Counted from the first letter of the stretch, positions 30,936 to 43,200 are shown. The stretch: 64,000 bases of DNA from Oscarella lobularis (GCF_947507565.1 NC_089186.1:186001-250000), one strand, 5' to 3'. A program made the numbers and translations. The notes: generated by a model not told the origin, from the sequence alone.

Positions 30936-31416
30936 ACCTGACCTCATTTTACAAATTATTTTTAAACAGCGAACGTTCACGAAGTTACAAAAATCGAAGC
31001 TTTTTCATTCGCTTTTCTGACTACCTGTACTGTAATTATTTCTTGAAATCCCTTTCTACGGGCGTTTTATAGGTTACACTATAAACTTCAATAAAATTTT
31101 GTCTATGAAAGCTTGGTTTTTGGCTCAAACGTTTACACGGACTATACAACCTAGCTGTACATTTACGTTTACATCTTCGAAGCCTTAATTAAATTGTGAA
31201 GTAACATAACAGTCGCTGTATAACAGTCGCTGTTCGTTTTTTCCCCCCACGTGCGTTCTTTCCGCTCGCAGACTTGAACGAGATGTTTTATTAATTAATG
31301 GACGTACACCTGCAAACGAATGCTGAGTCCACCTGGCAAACAACTGTTGAGCCATACATACACTCATTGGCAATCAGGAACCAGCCCAAAGTCATTGCTG
31401 CACAGCTACAGCTGCA

Positions 31417-34400
31417 ATGCATCGCTTCGTCCTCCAGTTGGCCATCTATTTCGCCGCACTCTGCGACGTCGGAGAAGGGCAAATTACCACCACTGGTCAG
31501 TGGGAAAAGGTAGTAAAAGATGACTCGGACTGGGGGCGAAACTTACCCCTAGTCCTTTCTTCGGGGTCCCCAACTCCACGCGCTGCAACATATCGACGAA
31601 AAGCGAACCCTTCGGAAGCCAAAACTCGAATACTGTTTGTTGACTACCAAGGCGTTACGTGGACTTACTCGCAGGAAACAGCTTCGTGGACGGCACTTCC
31701 TACCGTGAACAAATTTAGTCATCTGAGAGGAAGTTCGATTACCAGTCTTTGCGAAACTAGAGTTCTTGTCTTCGGTGGATACAAGGAAGTAAACCGGAAC
31801 GGAACCGTCGAAAAATCGTGGACCACCGACCTATGGCTTTTTGACGGTGAAAGTGAAGAGTGGACTGTTGTTAAAAGTGCGAATACCGCTCCTAGTGCCC
31901 GCCATGACCACAGGACATTCACACAGAACAGAAAAGAGAGCAGCAAATGCCAATGCCAGATGTCAATGTTTCTATACGGCGGCTTCTCTGATGAATCTGA
32001 CAATCAGATAACTGATTTCTGGGAGCTTCAATGTGTAGACGACAAAAGCATGAAGTATCAATGGATAAAAATCACCAACATCGGGAATCCGCCAATTTCG
32101 TTTGGCAATCTGCACGCCTTTTCAGTACAAAACAACGAAATTCGCTGGATACAAAGAAGCGCCAAAAACATGTTTAATTTAAAATTGACGAAGAGAAAGA
32201 GATGGACTAAAACACCGATCAGCCGCGTTTGCTCAAAAGGCGCATCTTTCTCCGAACAAGAAGACATGGTCTATCAGGAAGAAGACCAACTACTCATATT
32301 CCAATTACGGGGTTCTCTCCTAGGAGTGTACGAAACAAATAAAAACCTATTTCACTGCGTAGAAGTCAATAGTGAACACGCTCCCTCAAAGATTCTGCTA
32401 GTAAAAAATGAAATACTTCTCGTATCTCTAAAGTTGCTTGGAAATGAAGCTCAGATCAAACTTTCTGCGTTGCAGACAGCAGACCTTCTAAAAATATTGT
32501 CAAGTGGTTCAAAAGCAAATTTTCAAGAAATCATTCCCACGGCGAAGTATCCCCTTTTCAACGCGAGCGCAAGACTGGTACGCATCAGCGACGCTGCTTG
32601 GTATCTCGTGCTCGAAGAAGGTCTAAAACTGCACATGTGGCGATTTGAAAGGGACTATCTCAGGTGGACGCTCTACGATCCGGATCAAATGCCACGAACA
32701 GATGCTCGTTTCTTGGCTTATGCATCAGCCAGGAACAACTGCGTGGCTATCTTTGGAAGTGACGGTCTTTGGATATACAGCACCAATTTACGAATATGGA
32801 CAAGAGTGCTCTCCCGCGGAAATGGGCCGGACAGACTAACTTCCTACGCTACGATGAACTCGATGAAGAGCGGATCCCTGCTTCTATTCGGCGGTATAGA
32901 CCATAAAGCGAGTTCACTTTGGATGGCAACAGTCCATTTCAAGGACATGAGTGTATCTTGGAAAAGACTTTGTTGCGACGGTAGACAGAGGACACTAAAA
33001 CAACTTCAGCGGTGGTCGAGCGCAATATGGAATAACACGTTCTACGTCTACTTTGCGAAAACCAAAACGTCTTGCAAATGGCGAACATACCAAGCGCGAC
33101 TTGGCAATGGTAAATTCAAGTGGAAGGCCACTTCAAATCGCAAAAAATCGAAAAACTTCTGCGGAAGGTCAAGCGCTGTAATCGAGCGCTTTGCATTAAC
33201 AGCCAATGCCGGTGGGGATCTACTGATCGAAGATCTCCGTCAAGCGAAACTGAAAGTGGTCGAGATGAAAAATGGACTTCCTTTCTCTAGCTATAAGCCC
33301 TTACTGCTCAGTAGCGCGAAAACAATATTCAGCTTCATACGACGTTGGGATACGTCTAAAAACAAGACTGCCGTGGTCGGTTTAGAAAGTTTCAAACTTC
33401 CAGAATGCAAGCCTGGGACGAACAGTTCCGACTACTTTCGTTATCCGTGTCGCCCTTGCCCAACGGGACAATACAGCAATAAATACGGTGCAACTGTTTG
33501 CACCGATTGTCCAATCGGTTTGGTAACAACAACAACAGGCTCGACTTCCTTAGCAAATTGCACGTGCCCAGTTGGAAAATGTGCCAATGGAAAATGCATC
33601 GTACAAAACGACAACGCAATCGTATGCCTTTGTAATACAGGATTCACGGGAGAATCGTGTGACATACCGACAACGTACCTCATAGGTTTGGGAACAGCAG
33701 GGACAGTGATATTAATCGCTGCCTTCCTATACTGCATCAAGCGCGTCAAAAGACATCAGAAAGCGGCCAACTACACGAGAGCCGAACTAGAAATCGCTGA
33801 AGAAACGGTAGCTGAACTATTCGAAATCTGGTCAGTAAACGAAAACGAAGTTGAATTCGACCGCTTGATCGGACAGGGGTCGTTTGGCGACGTGTGGACG
33901 GCTCAGTACCGCGACGAAACCGTCGCCGTCAAAGTCCTCAAAATAACGGAGCAAGATTGCACCAACGAGCAATTACAAGAATTCCGAGACGAGAGCGAGT
34001 TGCTTCGATCGATTTTCCACGCGCACATCGTCCGCTTCATTGGAACCGGAAAGACAGCGGAAAACAAGCCCTTCATCGTTTTGGAATACATGGAACAAGG
34101 GTCAGTCCGAAAAGAGTTGGATGACAAGTACGGTGATCATCCCATGGAGATCGAGCATCAAGTCAAATACGCGCTACACGCGGCCAAGGGAATGCGTCAT
34201 CTCCACCGCATCAATCGAATGCATCGCGATCTCAAGTGCGACAACCTACTGGTCAGCCGCCTAGGCATCGTCAAAGTCGCCGATTTGGGCTGCACGAAAA
34301 TCGCACCCAAGATCAGCGAAGACGACGGCGGAAGTGTTCGCGGTACACGCGCCGTCGGCACGGCGTTTTTCAGAGCTCCCGAAATACTTCGCGGCGAAGC

Positions 34401-34677
34401 GTACAGCGTTGCCGTCGACGTTTACAGCTACGGTATTACGCTGTGGGAACTTGTGACGGCAAAACATCCTTACTTCGAGAAGTACGAGCAAGGATTGACA
34501 ACCCGAGAAATTCTCGATGATGTCACTCACAGTGACGTGCGACCGGGATTTCCGGCTCGCTGCGAGAGTAATTTGAAAAAATTAGCCGAATGGTGCTGGA
34601 ATGGGAATCCGTCTGAACGGCCAACATTTGAAGAGATCGTTCCAGTGCTTAAAGGACTCTGGTTGCCAATGTGGTAA
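31417..34677 (+). CDS. Kelch-EGF-TM-TKL receptor kinase 4
   Basis: Intronless, 1086 residues. The signal peptide (MHRFVLQLAIYFAALCDV) is followed by kelch-like strands (VFGGYKEV, LYGGFSDES, LLLFGGIDH). The cysteine-rich/EGF region starts at about 663 (PCPTGQYSN...CTDCPIG), the TM helix lies at about 755-777, and the kinase starts at about 815. The IGQGSFGDVW, VAVKVLK, HRDLKCDN, DLG and RAPEI motifs are all readable. It is almost identical to kinase 5, including the flanks, so this is the youngest duplication of the array or is kept uniform by gene conversion. It phosphorylates unknown targets, most likely on Ser/Thr judging from the catalytic loop. Confidence 0.9.
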   Translation: MHRFVLQLAIYFAALCDVGEGQITTTGQWEKVVKDDSDWGRNLPLVLSSGSPTPRAATYRRKANPSEAKTRILFVDYQGVTWTYSQETASWTALPTVNKFSHLRGSSITSLCETRVLVFGGYKEVNRNGTVEKSWTTDLWLFDGESEEWTVVKSANTAPSARHDHRTFTQNRKESSKCQCQMSMFLYGGFSDESDNQITDFWELQCVDDKSMKYQWIKITNIGNPPISFGNLHAFSVQNNEIRWIQRSAKNMFNLKLTKRKRWTKTPISRVCSKGASFSEQEDMVYQEEDQLLIFQLRGSLLGVYETNKNLFHCVEVNSEHAPSKILLVKNEILLVSLKLLGNEAQIKLSALQTADLLKILSSGSKANFQEIIPTAKYPLFNASARLVRISDAAWYLVLEEGLKLHMWRFERDYLRWTLYDPDQMPRTDARFLAYASARNNCVAIFGSDGLWIYSTNLRIWTRVLSRGNGPDRLTSYATMNSMKSGSLLLFGGIDHKASSLWMATVHFKDMSVSWKRLCCDGRQRTLKQLQRWSSAIWNNTFYVYFAKTKTSCKWRTYQARLGNGKFKWKATSNRKKSKNFCGRSSAVIERFALTANAGGDLLIEDLRQAKLKVVEMKNGLPFSSYKPLLLSSAKTIFSFIRRWDTSKNKTAVVGLESFKLPECKPGTNSSDYFRYPCRPCPTGQYSNKYGATVCTDCPIGLVTTTTGSTSLANCTCPVGKCANGKCIVQNDNAIVCLCNTGFTGESCDIPTTYLIGLGTAGTVILIAAFLYCIKRVKRHQKAANYTRAELEIAEETVAELFEIWSVNENEVEFDRLIGQGSFGDVWTAQYRDETVAVKVLKITEQDCTNEQLQEFRDESELLRSIFHAHIVRFIGTGKTAENKPFIVLEYMEQGSVRKELDDKYGDHPMEIEHQVKYALHAAKGMRHLHRINRMHRDLKCDNLLVSRLGIVKVADLGCTKIAPKISEDDGGSVRGTRAVGTAFFRAPEILRGEAYSVAVDVYSYGITLWELVTAKHPYFEKYEQGLTTREILDDVTHSDVRPGFPARCESNLKKLAEWCWNGNPSERPTFEEIVPVLKGLWLPMW

Positions 34678-34959
34678 GGAGATGCGTAAGAAAAAACGTT
34701 CCTAAATTAAGACTCCCTCTCTTTTAGTACTGAATCGAGTTGATAGAATCAAGAAGGAAGATGGCAGTGAAAGGGACATAGAATCGTCATTATTTGTCTG
34801 TGTTTCCGTCCTAAACCGTCAGTGATGAGATAGGGAAAGACACGCACTGACTAGAAAATCATTGATGTCTAGTTTAGCACTCGTAATTCGTTGAATATTA
34901 TGAAATTTGTCAAGAAAAAATATTAGCGTTAGCCTGAGAACTCATTCTAATAAACCTAC
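34678..34959 (+). other. 3' UTR of receptor kinase 4 with polyadenylation signal
   Basis: Flank near-identical to that of kinase 5. AATAAA at about 34950 (TCTAATAAACCTAC). Confidence 0.5.
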
Positions 34960-35280
34960 ATTACCTTATATCACTAGAACAAAAAGTAACTCTATTGGAG
35001 TTCAGTAAGGAAAAGTGCAGGGCCCATCCCAAGGCAAGGACTCGGATTATAAAGCTGATGCCGTGCGGGTAGCGTGTCTGTACGAGTCGAGGACCTATTC
35101 ACGACTTCGAAGCGATTTTTGGCCTTACCGTTGACTCTTTTCAGAGTTTACCCTCTGCTTTGACATTCTCGGTGTCTAAAAATATCCCATCGCTTTAGTC
35201 CGAAGGCATTCGCTGCGTGGGAATGCGAACAATTGCTGTTGGCCTTGCCTGTTGCTTGTTCATACTGTAGTGCACGCTAG
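34960..35280. repeat. Intergenic repeat R, copy 5, internally deleted
   Basis: Starts as the others (ACCTACATTACCTTATAT), then jumps directly to CACTAGAACAAAAAGTAACT, losing about 0.6 kb that is present in copy 4 between 30060 and 30636. The ending (TAGTGCACGCTAGG) is kept. The rest, up to 35704, is the upstream region of kinase 5 with TTAATTAA palindromes. Confidence 0.75.
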
Positions 35281-35704
35281 GACCTCATTTTGCAAGTTAT
35301 TTTTAGACAGCGATTGTTCTAAAATCGAAACTGTTTTGCATTCGCTTTTCTGACTACCTGTACTGTAGTTGTTCGCTGAAATCCCTTTCTACGGGGTTTT
35401 ATAGGTTACACTATAAACTTCAATAAAATTTTGTCTATATGGCAGATTCAGTGAAAGGTTGGTTTTTGGCTCAAACGTTTATACGGACTATACAACCTGT
35501 ACATTTACGTTTACATCTTCGAAGCCTTAATTAATGTAATTGTGAAGCAAAAAACATTTGATGTTTTATTAATTAATGAACCTACACCTGCAAACGAATG
35601 CTGAGTCCACCTGCCAAACAACTGTTGAGCCAATTCATACATACATTCATTGGCAATCAGGAATCAGTCCAAAGTCTTCGCTGCACCGGCAGTTCACAGC
35701 TGCA

Positions 35705-38700
35705 ATGCATCGCGTCGCCCTCCAGTTAGCCATCTATTTCGCCGCACTCTGCGACGTCGGAGAAGGACAAATTACCACCACTGGTCAGTGGGAAAAGGTA
35801 GTAAAAGAGGACTCGGACTGGGGGCGAAACTTACCCCTAGTCCTTTCTTCGGGGTCCCAAACTCCACGCGCTGCAACATATCGAAGAAAAGCGAACCCTT
35901 CGGAAGCCAAAACTCGAATACTGTTTGTTGACTACCAAGGCGTTACGTGGACTTACTCGCAGGAAACAGCTTCGTGGACGGCACTCTCTACCGTGAACAA
36001 ATTTAGTCATCTGAGAGGAAGTTCGATTACCAGTCTTTGCGAAACTAGAGTTCTTGTCTTCGGTGGATACAAGGAAGTAAACAGCAACGGAACCGTCGTA
36101 AAATCGTGGAACACCAACCTATGGCTTTTTGACGGTGACAGTGAAGAGTGGACTGTTGTTAAAAGTGCGAATACCGCTCCTAGTTCCCGCCATGGGCACA
36201 GGACATTCACACAGAACAGAAAAGAGAGCACCAAATGCCAATGCAAGATGTCAATGTTTCTATACGGCGGCTTCTCTGATGAATCTGGCAATCAGCTAAA
36301 TGATTTCTGGGAGCTTCAATGTGTAGACGACAAAAGCATGAAGTATCAATGGATAAAAATCACCAACATCGGGAGTCCGCCAATTTCGCTTGCCAATCTG
36401 CACGCCTTTTCAGTACAAAATAACCACATTCGCTGGATACGAAGAAACGTCAAAAACGCGTTTAATTTAAAATTGACGAAGAAAAAGAAATGGGCTGAAA
36501 AACCGATCAGCCGCGTTTGCTCAAAAAGCACAGCTTTCTCCGAACAAGAAGACATGGTATATCAGGAAGAAGACCAACTACTCATATTCCAATTACAGGG
36601 TTCTCTCCTAGGAGTGTACGAAACAAATAAAAACCTATTTCACTGCGTAGAAGTCAATGGTGAACACACTCCCGCAAAGATTCTGCTACTAAAAAATGAA
36701 ATACTTCTCGTATCTCTAAAGATTCTTGGAAATGAAGCTCAGATCAAACTTTCTGCGTTGCAGACAGCAGACCTTCTAAAAATATTGTCAAGTGGCTCGC
36801 ATTTAGAAGTAAATTTTCAAGAAATCCTTCCCACGGTGAAGTATCCCCTTTTCAATGCGAGCGCAAGACTGGTACACATCAGCGACGCTGCTTGGTATCT
36901 CGTCCTCGAAGAAGGTCTAAAACTGCACATGTGGCGATTTGAAAGCGACTATCTCAGGTGGACGCTCTACGATCCGGATCAAATGCCACGAACAGATGCT
37001 CGTTTCTTGGCTTATGCATCAGTCAGGAACAACTGCGTGGCTATCTTTGGAACGGACGGTCTTTGGATATACAGCACCAATTTACGAATATGGACAAGAG
37101 TGCTCTCCCGCGGAAATGAGCCGGACAGACTAACTTCCTACGCTACGATGAACTCGATGAAGAACGGATCCCTGCTTCTATTCGGCGGTATAGACCATAA
37201 AGCGAGTTCGCTTTGGATGGCAACAGTCGATTTCAAAGACATGAGCGTATCTTGGAAAAGACTTTGTTGCGACGGTAGACAGAGGACACTAAAAAAACTT
37301 CAGCGGTGGTCGAGCGCAATATGGAATAACACGTTCTACGTCTACTTTGCGAAAACTAAAACGTCTTGCAAATGGCAAACATACCAAGCGCGACTTGGCA
37401 ATGGTAAATTCAAGTGGAAGGCCACTTCAAATCGCAAAAAATCGAAAAACTTCTGCGGTAGGTCAAGCGCTGTAATTGAGCGCTTTGCATTAACAGCCAA
37501 TGCCGGTGGGGACCTACTGATCGAAGATCTCCGTCAAGCGAAACTGAAAGTGGTCGAGATGAAAAATGGACTTTCTTTCTCTAGCTATGATCCCTTACTG
37601 CTCAGTAGCGCGAAAACAATATTCAGCTTCATTCGACGTTGGGATACGTCTAAAAACAAGACTGCCGTGGTCGGTTTAGAAAGTTTCAAACTTCCAGAAT
37701 GCAAGCCCGGGACGAACAGTTCCGACTACTTTCGTTATCCGTGTCGCCCTTGCCCAACGGGACAATACAGCAATAATTACGGTGCAACTGTTTGCACTGA
37801 TTGTCCAATCGGTTTGGTAACAAAAACAACAGGCTCAACTTCCTTAGCAAATTGCACGTGCCCAGTTGGAAAATGTGCCAATGGAAAATGCATTGTAAAA
37901 AACGACAACACAATCGTATGCCTTTGTAATAATGGATTCACGGGAGAATCGTGTGATATACCGACAACGTACCTCATAGGTTTGGGAACAGCAGTGACAG
38001 TGTTATTAATCGCGGCCTTCCTATACTGCATCAAGCGCGTCAAAAGACATCAGAAAGCGGCCAATTACACGAGAGCCGAACTGGAAATCGCTGAAGAAAC
38101 GGTAGCTGAACTATTCGAAATCTGGTCAGTAAAAGAAAACGAAGTTCACTTCGACCGCTTGATTGGACAGGGGTCGTTCGGCGACGTGTGGACGGCTCAG
38201 TACCGCGACGAAACCGTCGCCGTCAAAGTCCTCAAAATAACAGAGCAAGATTGCACCAACGAGCAATTACAAGAATTCCGAGACGAGAGCGAGTTGCTTC
38301 GATCGATTTTCCACGCGCACATCGTCCGCTTCATTGGAACCGGAAAGACAGCGGAAAACAAGCCCTTCATCGTTTTGGAATACATGGAACAAGGGTCAGT
38401 CCGAAAAGAGTTGGATGACAAGTACGGTGATCATCCCATGGAAATCGAGCATCAAGTCAAATACGCGCTACACGTGGCCAAGGGAATGCATCCTCTCCAT
38501 GGAATCAATCGAATGCATCGCGATCTCAAGTGCGACAACCTACTCGTCAACAACAAGCGAATCGTCAAAGTCGCCGATTTGGGCTGCACTAAAATCGCAC
38601 CCAAGATCAGCGAAGACGACGGCGGAAGCGTTCGCGGTACACGCGCCGTCGGCACGGCGCTTTTCAGAGCTCCGGAAATACTTCGCGGCGAAGCGTACAG

Positions 38701-38971
38701 CGTTGCCGTCGACGTTTACAGCTACGGTATTACTTTGTGGGAAATTATGACGGCAAAATATCCTTACGTCGAGAAGTTCGAGCAAGGATTGGCAATGCGA
38801 GAAATCCTGGATGATGTCATTCACAGTGACGCGCGACCGGAATTTCCGGCTCATTGCGAGAGTAATTTGAAAAAATTGGCCGAATGGTGCTGGAATGGGA
38901 ATCCCTCTGAACGGCCAACATTTGAAGAGATCGTACCAGTGCTTAAAGGACTCTGGCTGCTAATGTGGTAA
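35705..38971 (+). CDS. Kelch-EGF-TM-TKL receptor kinase 5
   Basis: Intronless. The Met at 35705 is chosen because it opens the same signal peptide as in kinase 4 (MHRVALQLAIYFAALCDV). The frame is open further upstream (to 35576), but those 43 residues are 5' UTR-like sequence also found non-coding upstream of kinase 4. Product 1088 residues with the same kelch, cysteine-rich/EGF, TM (about 753) and kinase (about 818) order. Motifs IGQGSFGDVW, VAVKVLK, HRDLKCDN, DLG and RAPEI are intact. The helix before the catalytic loop reads MHPLHGINR where its paralogues have MRHLHRINR, a double change in an otherwise fixed segment. Near-identical to kinase 4 elsewhere. Confidence 0.88.
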   Translation: MHRVALQLAIYFAALCDVGEGQITTTGQWEKVVKEDSDWGRNLPLVLSSGSQTPRAATYRRKANPSEAKTRILFVDYQGVTWTYSQETASWTALSTVNKFSHLRGSSITSLCETRVLVFGGYKEVNSNGTVVKSWNTNLWLFDGDSEEWTVVKSANTAPSSRHGHRTFTQNRKESTKCQCKMSMFLYGGFSDESGNQLNDFWELQCVDDKSMKYQWIKITNIGSPPISLANLHAFSVQNNHIRWIRRNVKNAFNLKLTKKKKWAEKPISRVCSKSTAFSEQEDMVYQEEDQLLIFQLQGSLLGVYETNKNLFHCVEVNGEHTPAKILLLKNEILLVSLKILGNEAQIKLSALQTADLLKILSSGSHLEVNFQEILPTVKYPLFNASARLVHISDAAWYLVLEEGLKLHMWRFESDYLRWTLYDPDQMPRTDARFLAYASVRNNCVAIFGTDGLWIYSTNLRIWTRVLSRGNEPDRLTSYATMNSMKNGSLLLFGGIDHKASSLWMATVDFKDMSVSWKRLCCDGRQRTLKKLQRWSSAIWNNTFYVYFAKTKTSCKWQTYQARLGNGKFKWKATSNRKKSKNFCGRSSAVIERFALTANAGGDLLIEDLRQAKLKVVEMKNGLSFSSYDPLLLSSAKTIFSFIRRWDTSKNKTAVVGLESFKLPECKPGTNSSDYFRYPCRPCPTGQYSNNYGATVCTDCPIGLVTKTTGSTSLANCTCPVGKCANGKCIVKNDNTIVCLCNNGFTGESCDIPTTYLIGLGTAVTVLLIAAFLYCIKRVKRHQKAANYTRAELEIAEETVAELFEIWSVKENEVHFDRLIGQGSFGDVWTAQYRDETVAVKVLKITEQDCTNEQLQEFRDESELLRSIFHAHIVRFIGTGKTAENKPFIVLEYMEQGSVRKELDDKYGDHPMEIEHQVKYALHVAKGMHPLHGINRMHRDLKCDNLLVNNKRIVKVADLGCTKIAPKISEDDGGSVRGTRAVGTALFRAPEILRGEAYSVAVDVYSYGITLWEIMTAKYPYVEKFEQGLAMREILDDVIHSDARPEFPAHCESNLKKLAEWCWNGNPSERPTFEEIVPVLKGLWLLMW

Positions 38972-39219
38972 GGAGATGCGTAAGAAAAAACGTTCCTAAA
39001 TTAAGACTCTCTCTCTTTTAGTGCCGAATCGAGTTGATAGAATCAAGAAGGAAGATGGCAGTGAAAGGGACATAGAATCGTCATTATTTGTCTGTGTTTC
39101 TGTCCTAAACGGTCAGTGGCGAGATAGGGAAAGACACGCACTGACTGGAAAATCATTGATGTCTAGTTTAGTAGTCGTATTTCGTTGAAAAAAATATTAG
39201 CGGTTGCCTGAGAATTCAT
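38972..39219 (+). other. 3' flank of receptor kinase 5
   Basis: Near-identical to the flank of kinase 4, but the AATAAA is changed to AATCAA (ATTCTAATCAACCTAC at about 39217), so the poly(A) signal may be lost or moved. Confidence 0.45.
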
Positions 39220-39985
39220 TCTAATCAACCTACATTACCTTTTATACATCCCGTGAGAAATGAAATGGTCTAAAGCACGTGGCGGCTGCTAGCTAATGTT
39301 CGAGGGAAAGGAGCTACAACCTTCTAGCCTCTAGACCGCCCTACCTACTAGCAGCCGCCAACTAAACCTTAGTGCGAGGAAACAAGGACCCATGAACACT
39401 AGCGTAGTTATGCAACGAGCTCGGAAACAACTAGACTACGACCGAAAGGCTGTCCCCACTACACTCTCTGCAGCGTACATACACGATTCACACGTCGAGT
39501 TTCATGCGCCGCTGTGCCACCAGCTCTCGCTCGAGCCCCAACCCGCCCTCGATTACACGTTCAGAAATCAAAGTCCTAGTTTTAGATTCGGTCATGAAGT
39601 CGGTCTATGCCCAGAGCGCGGCCAGTGGCACGGCATTGCAATCTATCTCTATGTACGCTGCAGAAAGGGCTGCCCCCCTCAGTGCACGCCTACACCAGAT
39701 GGGGGCCCCCAAGAGGGATTGGACTTACTTTATCGAGTCGTGCCATGTTTCTTCAAGTTCTACAATAGATAAACACAGCACGTTGGTTTAAATGCCTGTC
39801 GGATGCTGTGTAGCGTACCTGGACGTATCGAGGCCTTCTTCGAAGCGATATTCGGCCTCAGGGCTGGCTCGTTTCGATCTCCCACACAGTAGATGCCTTT
39901 CAATCACAATGATACTGCTGATTCCGCCCGCGGGATGCCAAAACAGTGGCGAATGTTGCCATGCGCTCCTTTCTCCTTTGCCGTA
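39220..39985. repeat. Intergenic repeat R, copy 6
   Basis: Copy between kinases 5 and 6, with a diverged 3' third (GTAGTGCGCGCGCTAGAAATGG at about 39972). The following 39986-40218 is upstream DNA of kinase 6 without a gene. Confidence 0.75.
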
Positions 39986-40218
39986 GTGCGCGCGCTAGAA
40001 ATGGCTGGAGCTCCTTCACACTTCCTTTCCGCAAATCACAGAAACTGTCCGTCTTCTTCATTATTCTGCGTCTACATGATGCTTGTGCTTGTTATCTCAA
40101 AATTCTACGCGAATTCTTAGTCCACGCCCACATTTTTGGTACTAGACTACTGTACTGTACACCCCTGTGTACATCCTTACACTAACAGTGACACTATACT
40201 CCTCAGAACGCCCCTACA

Positions 40219-43200
40219 ATGCATCTCGTCGTCCTTCGGTTAGCCCTCTTCTTTACCACATTGTTCCGCACATCAGACGGAAAAAATATCCCGGCTAATG
40301 ACGTAGCTTTAAAAGAGGACCTCGACTTGACGCCAAACTGGCCCGAAGGAATCCACCAATACTACCAGGGTCACGCCAACCCGACCGAACGCGCTTTCAC
40401 ATATCGACGAAAAGCAGAGCCGTCTCAGGCCAAATCCCGACTACTATTCGTTGACTACGCGGGAATGACGTGGACGTATTCGCCGAGAACGGCTTCGTGG
40501 ACGACGCTATCACAAATAGCGGAATTCGATCGCTTGAGCGGTAATTCGATTACAAGTTTATGCGAAACGAGAGCCGTTGCGTTCGGTGGATCCCGACACA
40601 TATACGACTCGATAGAGACTACGTTTCACACGACTACGTTGATGATTTTTGACGGTGAAAGCGAAGAGTGGGTTCGTCAAAATTTGGAAAATGGCCCTCA
40701 AGGTCGCGACTACCACAAGGCGTTTACACGTTATGAAGAGAAAAGCCCATGTCAATGTAAGGAGTCGCTGTATATTTACGGCGGAACTTCCTTGTTTTAT
40801 ACCGAAAATACGGATTTCTGGGAGCTTCGCTGTGTAGACGACAAAAGCCTGCAATATGAATGGATTAAAATTAACGCCAGCTCGTGGCCTCTCAATACTT
40901 TCGTCGACAGATACGCATTTTCGGTAAACGAAGACCAAATTTACTGGCTGACGCATAACAGTCAAACAGCGTGGATTTTTGACGTAACGAACGAGACATG
41001 GGCTTCGAAAACGATTGATAGCGCTTGCCCAAATTATGAAAATGTTACGTTCCTTTATCAGGAAGGCATAGTTTATGTCAAAGAGTACGGACTGCTCATA
41101 TTTCAAGTGGACGATGAACTACTTGGAGTGTACAATGTAACGGGAAATCTATTCCAATGCGTAAGCGTCGAATTTGGAGGCGATCTATGTAGAGACGAAA
41201 CCGTTCCGGCAAAGTTTCTGCTTCTAGATGATCAAATAGTCTTTGTGTCGCTTCTAAAGCAGCTTAGCGTTCAAGTGAAACTTTGGAAGCTACAGATAGA
41301 CAAACTTCTTCAAATTTTGAAAACGGATTCAATAGCCGTGTTTGAAGAAATTCATTACACCAATAAGTACCCTGTTAGTTATGATGACCTAGATGCAAGT
41401 CTGGTTCGCGTAAGTGACACTACTTGGTACCTCGTGCTCGAAGAGGACCAAGAGGTGAACATGTGGCTGTTTGAAAAAGACTTTCGCAGATGGACGCTCT
41501 ACGATCTAGATCACATGCCAGGAACACGTAAAACGAACGCTCGTTTAGCGACCCAAGATCATCAGTACGTGGTCTTCTATGGAACTAGTCGCAGCTACAG
41601 TTCATCAGACGATCTTTGGGTGTATAGCATAAATAAACGAATATGGACAAAGGTTCGTTCTCTTGGAAACGCGCCCACACAGCTCACGTCGTACGCTACG
41701 ATGGACTCAATAGAAAACGGATCGCTGCTTCTATTCGGCGGTGTAGACAATGAACTGAATTCTCTATGGATGGTAACAGTGGACTTTAATCGCATGGAAG
41801 CAACTTGGGAAAGAATTTGCTGCGACGTCCAGCAAGGGCCTGCAGTGTTGAAACTACAACAGTGGTCAAGCACTGTTATGGAATAATACGCTGTTCGTGT
41901 ACTTTGCTAAAACCAATTCTTCCTGTAATTGGACAACATATTATGCAAAGCTTGGCATGAACGAAATAACGTGGAATTCTAGAAATACTTCAATTGACCC
42001 AGAACTACTGCATTTCCACGTGAACGATCCTTTGGAAAACGTCTGCAGTAGGCCAAGCACTGCAATGGGTCGTTTTGCATTGACAACAAGCAAATTCGGA
42101 TACTTTCTAATAGAAGATCTTAGTGAAATGAACCTGGAGATGGTGAAAGAACACGAACTACCATTTGCGTTCTTCAACACGAAATTTCTACAGGCAGGCA
42201 GCGGAAACACGGTATTCACTTTCATAGTCACAGAGATTGAGAATAAGACAGAAGTACCTAGCTTCGTAGATTTCAAATTTCCAGGCTGCAAACCTGGAAC
42301 GAACAGTTCCAATTACGTTCAGTATCCGTGCCGCCTCTGTCCCAAGGGACAATACAGTGATCATTACGGTGCACATAACTGCACCGGTTGTCCAACCGGT
42401 TTGGTAACAAGTTCAGCCGGCTCGACTTCCTTCAAAAATTGCACGTGTGCGAGAGACAGGTGTGCTCACGGAGAATGCATCTTGCAAAGCGACTACACAT
42501 CCGTTTGCATTTGCTACTTCGGATTCACCGGCCAATCGTGCGAAACACCGACAACATATCTCATCGGTATGGGAGTAGTAGTCGCTCTACTACTAATTGC
42601 TGCTTTTCTATACTGTACAAAGCGCGTCAAAAAACATCAAAGTGTGGCCAGATACACGCGATTCGAATTGGAAATGGCCGAGAAAACGGTCGCTCAACTA
42701 TGCGACATCTGGTCGGTAGACAAGGAAGAAATCGAATTTGAAAAATTGATTGGAAAGGGATCGTTTGGCGACGTGTGGGCCGCTCAGTATCGCGATCAAA
42801 CCGTCGCCGTCAAAGTTCTCAAAATCAAAGACGAAGACTGCACTGACAAGCAATTGGAGGAATTCAAAGACGAGAGCGAATTGCTTCGATCGATTTTCCA
42901 CGCCAATATCGTTCGTTTTATCGGCACTGGAAAGACGACGGAAAACAAACCGCTCATCGTTCTGGAGTACATGGAACGAGGGTCGGTTCGACAAGAGTTG
43001 GATGACAAGTACGGCGATCATCCTATGGATATCGCGCTTCAGGTGAAATACGCTCTACACGCGGCCAAGGGTATGCGTCATCTCCACCGCATCAATCGAA
43101 TGCATCGCGATCTCAAGTGCGATAACCTGCTCGTCAACAACGCGGGAATCGTCAAAGTCGCCGATTTGGGCTGCACCAAAATCGCGCCCAAGATCAGCGA

